A DNA stretch of 64,000 bases. Origin: Hyphococcus flavus (GTDB taxonomy: Bacteria > Pseudomonadota > Alphaproteobacteria > Caulobacterales > Parvularculaceae). Position 1 is the stretch's first letter; each line of letters begins with the position of its first letter. Under the pieces are notes generated by a model. That model made no database searches, was not told where the DNA came from, and saw nothing but the letters and a program-made list of their open reading frames with translations. The stretch lies in assembly GCF_028748065.1 (NCBI RefSeq), contig NZ_CP118166.1, positions 573,501 to 637,500 of the forward strand, read 5' to 3'. Below, piece by piece: positions 42,883 to 50,611 of this stretch. A program made the translations under genes and the position numbers.

Positions 42883-44133
42883 TTACGACGCTGCGAATTT
42901 CAGAAACTTGATCGCGTCAAAGTCCTGAACGCCGCCGCCGACGCGTTTTGTGGTGTAGAACAACACATACGGTTTGGCGGAATATGGATCGCGCAGCACA
43001 CGCACGCCGACACGATCGACGATCAGATAACCGCGACGGAAATCACCAAACGCAATCGAGTGTGAATCCGATGCGATGTCGTCCATGTCTTCGGCTTCCG
43101 TCACCGGATACCCCATCAGCCGCGCGGGCTCGCCCGGTTCATTGTTCGGCTGCCAGAGATAGTTGCCTTCGGAGTCTTTAAACTTGCGCAGCGCGCCGAC
43201 AACCGAACGGTTCATGAGGAAGCGTCCATTGGCGCGATAGGCCTGTTTCGGCGCATAGATGAGATCGAGCAGAACATCCGACGGGTTCGACGCGGGGAAC
43301 GCGCCGTCAGCGCCGGTCGCAATGTAGCCGAGCTCGTCCGGGTCTTTCGACGCGTCGGCGGCGATGTCGTAGGTCAACAGACCTTTCGGCGCCGTCGTGC
43401 CGTTGCCGGAAATGAAAGCAGCCGATTCCTGAACGGCGAATTCCGTCTGCACCTCGTCAGCGAGCCATTGTTCGATATCGACAATGGAATCATCGAGCAG
43501 CGTCTGCGACGCCGCAGGCATGGCGTAAAGCTCCATGGTCGGAAAATCGATGGCAGTGAGAGTCGGCGATGTCGTCGCCGTGTCGCGCGCGGTTGTTTCC
43601 GCGACCCAGCCGGCGGCGCCGTCACCGTTCGACACGGGCTTGCGGAAAACATTGCCGCCGATTTCACGCACGGAAGCAATCTGACGGATGGGGGAGATGT
43701 CTTTTACGGCGGCGGTGATAATGCGCTCAACCTCATGCGGGGCGAGATAGCCGCCCTCCTCGCCCGTGCCGCTGACAGCGGCGGCTTTGGCTTCAAGACT
43801 TGCGGCGGCGGTCGCGTCGCCCACGCGCATATACCGCAGGAAAGCCGCTTTGCGTTCATCGGGAACGGCGATTTTAGAACCATTCAGGCCGGAACTTAAT
43901 TGAGGTCTCTGGTTATTGAGCGCGATGCGGTCAACGGCGGCTTTTTGTTCGGTGACGGCTTCGTTGATGCGGTCGACTTTTTCGGCGAGGACCACATCGT
44001 CCTGTTGTTTTTTCTCAAGCGCTGACAAACGCTCGTCATTGGCGTCCTTGAACTGCTCGAACGCATTCAAAAAATCGCGCATGGCGCCGCGCACTTCGCT
44101 GTTTGCATTGCCGGCTTTGGTTTCGATACTCAT
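42883..44133 (-). CDS. GTA gp5, HK97-type major capsid protein
   Basis: The 416-residue protein has a coiled N-terminal delta domain (FLNAFEQFKDANDERLSALEKKQQDD, about 15-75) and an HK97 fold, starting GEEGGYLAPHEVERII and with RKPVSNGDGAAGWVAETT, PTMELYAMPAASQTLLDDS and DFRRGYLIVDR. The delta domain should be cut by the gp4 protease. Length agrees with other GTA capsid proteins (about 400). The frame is intact, so the head protein is likely functional. AAGGAG is present upstream of the ATG. Confidence 0.95.
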   Translation of the reverse strand: MSIETKAGNANSEVRGAMRDFLNAFEQFKDANDERLSALEKKQQDDVVLAEKVDRINEAVTEQKAAVDRIALNNQRPQLSSGLNGSKIAVPDERKAAFLRYMRVGDATAAASLEAKAAAVSGTGEEGGYLAPHEVERIITAAVKDISPIRQIASVREIGGNVFRKPVSNGDGAAGWVAETTARDTATTSPTLTAIDFPTMELYAMPAASQTLLDDSIVDIEQWLADEVQTEFAVQESAAFISGNGTTAPKGLLTYDIAADASKDPDELGYIATGADGAFPASNPSDVLLDLIYAPKQAYRANGRFLMNRSVVGALRKFKDSEGNYLWQPNNEPGEPARLMGYPVTEAEDMDDIASDSHSIAFGDFRRGYLIVDRVGVRVLRDPYSAKPYVLFYTTKRVGGGVQDFDAIKFLKFAAS

Positions 44134-44147
44134 TACTCATTTACTCC

Positions 44148-44750
44148 TTAAACTGATAGAATGTTGGTTGCGGCGCGAAATGCGTCGGCAAGGGGCTGGA
44201 CACCCGGCTCCGGGGGAGAAGAGCGAGGCGTCCAGCCGGCGGTTTGCGCGCCCTGAGGGGACGGCGGGCGAGGCGCGCAAACCGATTGGGTGAAAGCGTC
44301 GGCGTAATCCTGGGCGCCGTATTCAGCGCGGGCGGGGCCGACGCGGAGAATCCGCGCCTTGGGCGCCATGGGAAAAGTGACGATGGAAACCTCCCAAAGC
44401 TCGGCTTCGGTAATGCGGCGGCCGGCTTTTATCTTTTGCGCGCGGCGCGTCTGGTAGCCGATGGAAAGCCCGTCGATAGCGCCGCCGGAAAGCAACGCAT
44501 GCACTTCGCGGGCGCGCGGGCTGGACAACAGGATCTCGCCCGTGACGAATAATCCGTACCCGTCCTGCTGAAACGACACCCAGCGGCCGATGGGCGTTTC
44601 CGCCGCGTGCTGGTAAAGCATGCGGACCGCGCCGGACGCTCTTAAACTCTGTGTGAACGCGCCGGGCGCAATGACGTCACCGTTAAGATCGGGCGTATTG
44701 AACACTGCGGCGTACCCTTCGATATCGGCGACGAAACAGTTGTTATTCAT
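44148..44750 (-). CDS. GTA gp4, HK97-family prohead protease
   Basis: The 200-residue protein has the serine protease pattern of HK97 prohead maturation enzymes: IEGYAAVFNTPDLNGDVIAPGAF, the catalytic His of LYQHAAETPIG, and the Ser of DGLSIGYQT, with the ELWEVSIVTFPM strand. A Pro-rich tail follows. It removes the delta domain of gp5, which starts 14 bp downstream. It overlaps the gp3.5 stop by 4 bp. Confidence 0.94.
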   Translation of the reverse strand: MNNNCFVADIEGYAAVFNTPDLNGDVIAPGAFTQSLRASGAVRMLYQHAAETPIGRWVSFQQDGYGLFVTGEILLSSPRAREVHALLSGGAIDGLSIGYQTRRAQKIKAGRRITEAELWEVSIVTFPMAPKARILRVGPARAEYGAQDYADAFTQSVCAPRPPSPQGAQTAGWTPRSSPPEPGVQPLADAFRAATNILSV

Positions 44751-45025
44751 TCTCCGCCCTCCCCGCTCATTCGATCGAGCTTCGCCTCGATGCGTTCGAG
44801 CGATGCTGTCATGAACCGCGCCTGTTCCTCGAGCCGGGCGGTGCGCTCAATGATTTGCGCATTATCGCCGGCGCGGCGTTCCAACTGCGCCAGACGTTCG
44901 GTGGCGGCGCCGGCCCAGACGAGGCCGAGCCCCGTTTGCACAATGACGGCGGCGCCAATGGCGACCGTGATGCGCAACTCCTGCGGTTTTTCTCCAGGTG
45001 TTTTCGGAAAAGTGACGCTATGCAT
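44747..45025 (-). CDS. GTA gp3.5-like small membrane-anchored coiled-coil protein (head formation family)
   Basis: The 92-residue protein has one membrane helix (LRITVAIGAAVIVQTGLGLVW, about 16-37) and a coiled coil (RLAQLERRAGDNAQIIERTARLEEQA...). GTA clusters carry such a small gene between portal and protease, annotated as the head-formation family of RCAP_rcc01685. ATG at 45025 overlaps the portal stop by 8 bp and follows AAGGGGAG. Its exact role is not known. Confidence 0.85.
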   Translation of the reverse strand: MHSVTFPKTPGEKPQELRITVAIGAAVIVQTGLGLVWAGAATERLAQLERRAGDNAQIIERTARLEEQARFMTASLERIEAKLDRMSGEGGE

Positions 45026-46190
45026 GGGGCTCCCCTTCGCGGCAAAGCCCCAGCGCCTCGCGTTTTTCATCGTCGCTCAGAAAATCCGCGCGGGAGATGC
45101 GCGACCACATGGCGTCGCGTTCAAGATTGAGCGCATCGATTTCAGACGCCTGACATATAACCGATACATCGGGCCAAACGGGCGCGACCCACCCGGTCAG
45201 CGCTGCGGCGGTTTTTTTAACCAGCGGCAGCACCGTCTGTTTCCAGAAGGCGAGGTTAGCTTCCTTATAGTTCGAATACGTATTATCGCCGGGAATGCCG
45301 AGCAGCATGGGCGGCACGCCGAACGCCAGCGCAATCTCGCGCGCGGCGGCGTGTTTCGCTTCGATGAAATCCATGTCGGCGGGGGAAAGAGACATGGAGC
45401 GCCATTCGAGCCCGCCATCAAGCACCAGCGGACGGCCCGCATTCGCCGAGCCTTGATAGGCGTCCTCAAGCTCCGACTTCAAACGGTCGAACTGTTCGGC
45501 GGTCAGATTCTCGGCCCCTTCAGGGCCTTTATAAACAAGCGCGCCGGAGGGACGCGCCGCGTTATCAAGCAAGGACTTGTTCCAGGCGGATGCGGCGTTG
45601 TGCAAGTCAACGCTCGTCGCGGCGGCTTCCAATGGCGACAGCCCGTAGTGATCGTTGGTTGGATGAAAAAGCTTCAGATGCAGGATCGGCGAGAGCGAAT
45701 TGTCTTCTGGTTTTCTGAAACTCACCGTGCGCCCGCCAGCGGAATAGTCGTAGCCTTCCGCCCACCCGGATTTACCGAGCCGCGCTTTCATCCGGTCGGG
45801 ACGCAGTACATATAACTCGCGCGGGGCGGCATCGAGCGTAACCGCTTCGAGATAGGCGTTGCCCGCTGTCTGCAGAAAACCGTAAAAGCTCTCGAACAAT
45901 TCGGCGCCCGATTGTTCCGGATTCGGGCGGGCGAGTAACGCGACAAGTGGATGATCGCTCATCACCGCGCCGCTTTCAGCAACGCGCAACGGCGCCGATG
46001 CAGCCGCTTCCGCCACCAGACGCACGCAGCGATAAGCGATGACGTTTTTCTCATAGCCCGCGCGGGCCAGCGATGCATAATCGCGCGGCGTCCATGCAGG
46101 CGCACCGAGACGATTAATGGCGATCAATGCTTTTGCAGCAGAGGCTTTGGCTTCGGGCGCCTTGCGAAAAATGTTGGGGATTAGAGGCAT
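45018..46190 (-). CDS. GTA gp3, portal protein
   Basis: The 390-residue protein is an HK97-type portal: WTPRDYASLARAGYEKNVIAYRCVRLVAEA, HPLVALLARPNPEQSGAELFE, LYVLRPDRMKA, HPTNDHYGLSPLEAAA, VLDGGLEWRSMSLSPADMDF, FGVPPMLLGIPGDNTYSNY. It forms the ring through which DNA enters the head. ATG at 46190 follows GGAGG. The longer frame from 46259 is rejected since it reads the half-copy REP element at 46209-46233. Confidence 0.95.
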   Translation of the reverse strand: MPLIPNIFRKAPEAKASAAKALIAINRLGAPAWTPRDYASLARAGYEKNVIAYRCVRLVAEAAASAPLRVAESGAVMSDHPLVALLARPNPEQSGAELFESFYGFLQTAGNAYLEAVTLDAAPRELYVLRPDRMKARLGKSGWAEGYDYSAGGRTVSFRKPEDNSLSPILHLKLFHPTNDHYGLSPLEAAATSVDLHNAASAWNKSLLDNAARPSGALVYKGPEGAENLTAEQFDRLKSELEDAYQGSANAGRPLVLDGGLEWRSMSLSPADMDFIEAKHAAAREIALAFGVPPMLLGIPGDNTYSNYKEANLAFWKQTVLPLVKKTAAALTGWVAPVWPDVSVICQASEIDALNLERDAMWSRISRADFLSDDEKREALGLCREGEPHA

Positions 46191-46208
46191 GGGGCGCCTC
46201 CGCAAGCT

Positions 46209-46233
46209 CCGCTCACCGCGGCTTTCGCCGGGG
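46209..46233. repeat. Half copy of the REP-like palindrome upstream of the portal gene
   Basis: CCGCTCA followed by GGCTTTCGCCGG repeats the arm sequence found at 42768-42868. It lies in the 83-bp gap between terminase and portal genes. Confidence 0.5.
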
Positions 46234-46273
46234 TGCACGAAGACTGAAGCAAACGACACAACATCAACAACTC

Positions 46274-47662
46274 CTAATTCAATCTCTTCACGCCGGGCTT
46301 TGGCGCGGGGTTTTTCAACATCAAATCGGTGAGCGCCCAGACGAGCGCGTCGAGACGGTCGGGGCTCTTGCCGCCTTCACCTGCGTAGGTGACCATCTGG
46401 TCTTCGAGTTTCGGAAAGGCGCCCACATGACGCACGCGCGTGCGCTCATAAAGCGCGGCGACCGGTTCGGCGCGCAGTCGCTTGCCGCGGGTTGCGTGCA
46501 CGCCGCGCACCGGCGCTGAAGGATCGACTTGCGCGATCACGGCTTTCGCCATGTCGCCGCCCTGATTGACCTCGACAACAATTCTGTCCGCTTCGAATTC
46601 ATGATAGGCGGCGGCGGTTTTTTCCGCCCACTGACGGGGAGAAAGTCCCGCCGCCGACCAGTCGGCGAGAACGAATGCAGTCATGTCGTCGCCGCAAGAA
46701 GCAACGCCGGCGATGATAATCCCGCATTCGTCCGCATCCGGGCCGCTTGTGGCGGGGGGATCCACCGCGACCACGCATCTGTCGAGCGCCGGCGCAGCCG
46801 TTACGCGCGCCGCCTCGATCAAATTCCAGTTCCACAGCGCGCCGGCGACATCGTCGATGACCTCGCCCAGTAATTCCTGACGCCCCAGCGCCGTTCCCTC
46901 GTAAAGGGCGGCGATCTCAGTAAAGAAGGCATCCGACAAATGCGCGCGATTGTCGTATGTGGTGGCGCGCGAGACCTCGGTTGTCGCCGCCGCCATCAGC
47001 CGTTTGATCAGCGCTGACGGGCGCGGCGTTGTTGTTGCGATCTGGCGGGGCTTGTCGCCGAGGCGCAGCGCAAGCTGCAGGTTCGACCAGGTTTCTTCCG
47101 CATACCGCCATTTACAAAGCTCATCGCTCCAGGCGCCAGTGAACTGATAGCCGCGAATGCCGTCCGGGTCTTCCGCCGAAAATGCATAAGCTACCGCGCC
47201 TGACGGCCACACCAATCGCCGCCGCGAAGCCTCATAGACGGGACGCGAGTCTTCGGCCGCGACGGCGCGAATACCGGAGGGACCTTCGATCATGACTTCC
47301 CTCGCGTCGGCGTATGTTTCAGCGACCAGCGCGATACATTGGGCGGCGGCGCCGTCAGCGTTATCGTTCGCCGCAGTTGCGATGGCGCGCACCCATTCGG
47401 CGCCGGCGCGTGTTTTGCCTGCGCCGCGCCCGCCAAGGATGAGCCATGTGGTCCAGTCGCCTTGAGGTTCTTGCTGATGCTTATGCGCATGGAGCCTCCA
47501 CAGTTTTTCCGCCAGCTCCGGAAAGTCCCGCTTCAGAATCTCTTCGACGGTCAGCCGCCTTTGCCTCTCGTTCCTCGAAACGGTCGACGCCGCGTTCGAT
47601 TTCGCGATAGACTTCGGCGATGCGTTCTTCGGTGACGGCGGGTTTTGCCGGCGCTTGGTCAT
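46274..47662 (-). CDS. GTA gp2, large terminase subunit
   Basis: The 462-residue protein has an ATPase domain with Walker A GGRGAGKT (77-84), a Walker B-like strand CIALVAETYAD, and AWSDELCKW. The nuclease domain has VAVDPPATSG (about 295), VVEVNQGGD and the last acidic site DRLDALVWAL. It packages host DNA headful by headful. The ATG at 47662 gives a 182-bp overlap with gp1 and the first 37 residues are Ser/Pro/Asn/Arg-rich and unlike terminase; translation might start nearer RLTVEEILKRDFPEL. All catalytic residues are present. Confidence 0.94.
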   Translation of the reverse strand: MTKRRQNPPSPKNASPKSIAKSNAASTVSRNERQRRLTVEEILKRDFPELAEKLWRLHAHKHQQEPQGDWTTWLILGGRGAGKTRAGAEWVRAIATAANDNADGAAAQCIALVAETYADAREVMIEGPSGIRAVAAEDSRPVYEASRRRLVWPSGAVAYAFSAEDPDGIRGYQFTGAWSDELCKWRYAEETWSNLQLALRLGDKPRQIATTTPRPSALIKRLMAAATTEVSRATTYDNRAHLSDAFFTEIAALYEGTALGRQELLGEVIDDVAGALWNWNLIEAARVTAAPALDRCVVAVDPPATSGPDADECGIIIAGVASCGDDMTAFVLADWSAAGLSPRQWAEKTAAAYHEFEADRIVVEVNQGGDMAKAVIAQVDPSAPVRGVHATRGKRLRAEPVAALYERTRVRHVGAFPKLEDQMVTYAGEGGKSPDRLDALVWALTDLMLKNPAPKPGVKRLN

Positions 47663-47909
47663 GCGGCTTTGCTTCCTTTTCTTCTTCCCGCTTCATGCGG
47701 CCGGCGACTTCCGCCGCACTCATCAGCATGCGTAGCGATCGCGCGCTGCGGTCAAACTCTTCTTCCTCTGCGTAAGCGCCGAGCATCGCTTCGCTCTTTC
47801 TGAGGGCGAGCGTGCGGATGCGATCGTGCAGCGCATCCCAGCTTTGGGAGGCGTCGCCGTCATCGTCTGGCGCGGTGTGATTTTCTGTTTTTTTCATCAT
47901 GGGCGCCAT
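47481..47909 (-). CDS. GTA gp1, small terminase-like protein
   Basis: The 142-residue protein is the first gene of the cluster. It is acidic and helical with SWDALHDRIRTLALRKSEAM, EEEFDRSARSLRMLMSAAEVAGRM and VTEERIAEVYREIERGVDRFEERE. In the Rhodobacter GTA the gene at this place has been identified as the small terminase. Its end overlaps the large terminase gene by 182 bp. It is preceded by CACCA/TGGTG half-sites. Confidence 0.82.
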   Translation of the reverse strand: MAPMMKKTENHTAPDDDGDASQSWDALHDRIRTLALRKSEAMLGAYAEEEEFDRSARSLRMLMSAAEVAGRMKREEEKEAKPHDQAPAKPAVTEERIAEVYREIERGVDRFEEREAKAADRRRDSEAGLSGAGGKTVEAPCA

Positions 47910-47927
47910 TATGGGACAGCCCTGAAA

Positions 47928-47957
47928 GTGGTGGATAACCTTCCACCAACACTGGTG
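47928..47957. promoter_or_regulatory. Dyad half-site array upstream of GTA gp1
   Basis: On the plus strand TGGTGG (47929-47934), CCACCA (47943-47948) and TGGTG (47953-47957) alternate, giving two overlapping inverted repeats with 8-base and 4-base spacers. It lies 20-48 bases upstream of the gp1 start, where a regulator of GTA expression would bind. The binding protein is not known. Confidence 0.45.
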
Positions 47958-48076
47958 AATCTTTAAATTTTCAACCTGGATGTTGTATTTTTCGCGGTCC
48001 GATTCGCGTTATTGGGGTGGAAAAATTCTGATATCCGAGACCAGTTTTTATTCTATCGGGAATGAGATTGTCGTTC

Positions 48077-48101
48077 CGGGGCTGACGCCTTCAGAGCCCC
48101 G
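48077..48101. terminator. Hairpin between the TonB-C lipoprotein and the GTA cluster
   Basis: CGGGGCT (48077-48083) and AGCCCCG (48095-48101) form a 7-bp stem with an 11-base loop, 45 bases past the lipoprotein stop. No T-tract follows on either strand, so it may end transcription only with help, or be regulatory. The rest of 47958-48145 shows nothing clear. Confidence 0.35.
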
Positions 48102-48145
48102 AATCCATCGCAAAAAATGTTACCGCAATCACTACGCCGAGTGCA

Positions 48146-48805
48146 TCAAACACTTAGCGTGACGACTACTTTTTGCCCTGGCCCAGCGATAGGCTCCCCG
48201 TCGACTACTCTTGGCTGATAGCGCCATTTGGAAACCGCCTCGATGACAGCGTCCGCGAAGCAGCTATCATTAGTCTCCGTGACACGAATATTATCGACTG
48301 TTCCGTCTGGGGTTACATCGAAAATAACTGCTGAAAATAAATCTTGCCCGGGTTCTGGGTAGTCATCATTTTTTTCCCAACAATCTTGAGGAGCTTTGGG
48401 AGGTATTCTGACAATTGGTGCAAGCTGTATGTTTTCTTGCGGCTTCTTCAAATCTTCTATGTATTTAGCCAGCATACCCTGCCGCTTTGGCGGCAATGCG
48501 TCCAACGCGTAAGCATCTGCCAAATCATTTATTGCAGGTTCGTAGTCGTCCAGATTGACAAAAGAATTCGCTCTCAACTCTAATACAGTCGCTCTTTCAT
48601 AGGGCGTCAGCCCCCCGCTTTCGAGCAGCGTTGTAAGAACGGAAACCGCATCCTGATATTGTTCATTCTGCATCAGGTCATATGCACGTTGAATCACTGC
48701 CGAGATGGATTCACGAAGAGCGTAGGCACCCTGTTGACCTTCTGGCGTTGCTGCGCAGGACGCGGCACCCAGCAGCAACACAAAGCATGCCATCAACCAT
48801 TTCAT
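48146..48805 (-). CDS. Lipoprotein with TPR-like region and TonB C-terminal domain
   Basis: The 219-residue protein has a lipoprotein signal peptide (ACFVLLLGAASC, lipobox near residue 17), a helical TPR-like central part (AYDLMQNEQYQDAVSVLTTLLESGG, YEPAINDLADAYAL), and a TonB C-terminal-like domain (about 155-219; FSAVIFDVTPDGTVDNIRVTET, AVIEAVSKWRYQPRVVDGEP). TonB domains without the usual membrane anchor occur in exported proteins of unknown role. The codons are AT-richer than the flanking genes. It is upstream of the GTA cluster on the same strand but separated by a 236-bp gap. Confidence 0.8.
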   Translation of the reverse strand: MKWLMACFVLLLGAASCAATPEGQQGAYALRESISAVIQRAYDLMQNEQYQDAVSVLTTLLESGGLTPYERATVLELRANSFVNLDDYEPAINDLADAYALDALPPKRQGMLAKYIEDLKKPQENIQLAPIVRIPPKAPQDCWEKNDDYPEPGQDLFSAVIFDVTPDGTVDNIRVTETNDSCFADAVIEAVSKWRYQPRVVDGEPIAGPGQKVVVTLSV

Positions 48806-48903
48806 TTGCCGCTCCCAACTCTAATCAAAAAACTATACCCCTCCCTGCGCTTTGAGGCTAATCTCGGGTCGGTTCAATTTATTCGGAGGCGGCCTGGCCG
48901 GTC

Positions 48904-50016
48904 ATGGGTCAGTTATATCCGGGCGATCCCGCCCCGTGGTTCAAACAACAAACATCGGCCAACCCGAATTTCGCCTTCGATACGGCTGGCGGGCGTTACC
49001 TGGTGTTGTGCCTGTTCGGTTCGGCGGCGAGCGAGCCGGCGAAAACCGCCCTTGCCGCCGCGCGCGCCCGCACGGACTTTTTCAACGATATAGATGCGTC
49101 GTTTTTCGGCGTCAGCATCGACCCGGCCGACCGGTCGGAAAATCGCGTCGCAGACCGTTACCCGGGCTATCGTTATTTTTGGGATTTCGACCGCAGAGTA
49201 TCAAAGCTTTTTGGCGCGGCAAATGAGGGTAACGACGCCTATGCGCCGCGATGGGTCGTGATCGACCCGGCGTTGCGCGTGATCTGCGACCTGCCGTTTC
49301 AGAAAGACCGCGCCGACATTGCGAAATTGAACGCCGTGCTCGACCGTCTGCCGGCGCCGGGCAGTTTCGCAGGCGCGCCGTTGCAGGCGCCGGTGATCTT
49401 TTTACGCAATGTTTTCGAACCGGATCTGTGTAAGCAGCTTATTGCGGCGTTCGACGCCCATGGCGGCGAGGCGTCCGGCTTTATGCGCGACGTCGGCGGC
49501 AAGACAGTCGGCATTCACGACCTGAAGCACAAGAGCCGCAAGGATTTCTACATCAAGGACGAAACCCTGACCCGCGCCCTACAGCAGCGCGTCATCAGGC
49601 GGATCGTGCCGGAGATTCGCAAGGTTCACCAGTTTTACGCTAACCGGATGGAACGCTATATCGTCGCCTGTTATACGGCGGACGACGGCGGTCACTTCCG
49701 CGCGCATCGCGACAACACCACGCGCGGCACAGCGCATCGGCGTTTCGCGGTGTCTATTAATCTCAATGATGATTTCGACGGCGGTGAAATTTCGTTCCCG
49801 GAATATGGACCGCGCGGGTACAAGCCGCCCGCCGGCGGCGCGGTGATTTTTTCCTGTTCCCTGTTGCATCAGGTTTCGAAAATGACGCGCGGTCGGCGCT
49901 ATGCTTTCCTGCCGTTTCTTTATGACGACGCGGCGGCGGAAATCCGGCAGCAGAACCGCGCGTTCCTTGACAGTGACGCGCCAAAGCCCGGCGCTGACGC
50001 TAACGCGCTTTCGTAA
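48904..50016 (+). CDS. Thioredoxin-fold/2OG-Fe(II) dioxygenase fusion
   Basis: The 370-residue protein has an AhpC/TSA-like N-terminal domain (about 1-150; LYPGDPAPWF, YLVLCLFGSAASEPAKTAL) and a prolyl-4-hydroxylase-like dioxygenase domain (about 160-345). Iron ligands are His268, Asp270 (HFRAHRDN) and His322 (LLHQVSKM), and the 2-oxoglutarate Arg is at 331-332 (GRRYAFLPF). The peroxidatic Cys of the TxxC peroxiredoxin motif is missing, so the first domain probably serves binding or structure. The end overlaps the convergent YcgN gene by 17 bp. The substrate is unknown. Confidence 0.87.
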   Translation: MGQLYPGDPAPWFKQQTSANPNFAFDTAGGRYLVLCLFGSAASEPAKTALAAARARTDFFNDIDASFFGVSIDPADRSENRVADRYPGYRYFWDFDRRVSKLFGAANEGNDAYAPRWVVIDPALRVICDLPFQKDRADIAKLNAVLDRLPAPGSFAGAPLQAPVIFLRNVFEPDLCKQLIAAFDAHGGEASGFMRDVGGKTVGIHDLKHKSRKDFYIKDETLTRALQQRVIRRIVPEIRKVHQFYANRMERYIVACYTADDGGHFRAHRDNTTRGTAHRRFAVSINLNDDFDGGEISFPEYGPRGYKPPAGGAVIFSCSLLHQVSKMTRGRRYAFLPFLYDDAAAEIRQQNRAFLDSDAPKPGADANALS

Positions 50017-50455
50017 TCCGGCTCTCTAACAGCTTGTTGTCGATTTCATCCTCAGGGATGAGATCGGGAGACACCGCGATGCGCGCGCGCTCAACCGATT
50101 TCGGATCGCCGGTGATCAGCGGGTGCCAGTCCGGGATCGGTTTGCCGTTTGCAAGGCGGCGATAAGCGCAGGTTTCCGGCATCCAGTGGAGATCGCTTGC
50201 GTTCTGCGGCGTCAGGCGCACGCAGTCCGGCACGCGGGCGGTTCTGTTTTCATAATCGGTGCAGCGTCTTTTCTTGGCGTCAAACAACTTACACGCGACA
50301 TCGGTTTCGAAGACATCACCGGTTTCTTCATTGTGCAGAATATAAAGACAGCACCGTCCGCAGCCGTCGCAGAGCGATTCCCACTCTGCATCGGTCATTT
50401 CCTGTAGGGGTTTCCTCTCCCAGAAAGGTTTCTCGCGGCGCATGAATAATGTCAT
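50000..50455 (-). CDS. YcgN/UPF0260-family cysteine-cluster protein
   Basis: The 151-residue protein matches E. coli YcgN in layout: PFWERKPLQEMTDAEWESLC, then DGCGRCC. Eight cysteines are placed as in the family, at 29, 32, 35, 36, 55, 65, 78 and 96, ending with ETCAYRRLANGKPIPDWHPL. The clusters suggest Fe or Zn binding in the CxxCxxCC style; biochemical role is not established. Start could also be the in-frame ATG at 50443. It converges on the dioxygenase gene, overlapping by 17 bp. Confidence 0.92.
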   Translation of the reverse strand: MTLFMRREKPFWERKPLQEMTDAEWESLCDGCGRCCLYILHNEETGDVFETDVACKLFDAKKRRCTDYENRTARVPDCVRLTPQNASDLHWMPETCAYRRLANGKPIPDWHPLITGDPKSVERARIAVSPDLIPEDEIDNKLLESRITKAR

Positions 50456-50611
50456 ACCCGATCAGGCGAGTTTTTACAGCCTCTACCCTAAATAGAATGG
50501 CTTGCATAAATTATCCAGGGAATCAGCCCGCATTGCGTCGTTTAATGCAGTGTACAGCATTTTTTAGTTGCGTAAGCACCCCATAATGTTGTTTGTGTAC
50601 GGTCTGATACA

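Noticed and set aside
46191-46259. Longer portal protein start at 46259
   Set aside because: The added residues read VFVHPGESRGERS, the usual translation of the CCGGCGAAAGCC repeat, and the ATG at 46190 has a strong ribosome site.
33644-47909. Prophage instead of gene transfer agent
   Set aside because: No integrase, repressor, replication, or holin/endolysin genes and no attachment-site repeats were seen; the gene order and gp3.5/gp10/gp13-15 set are those of GTAs.
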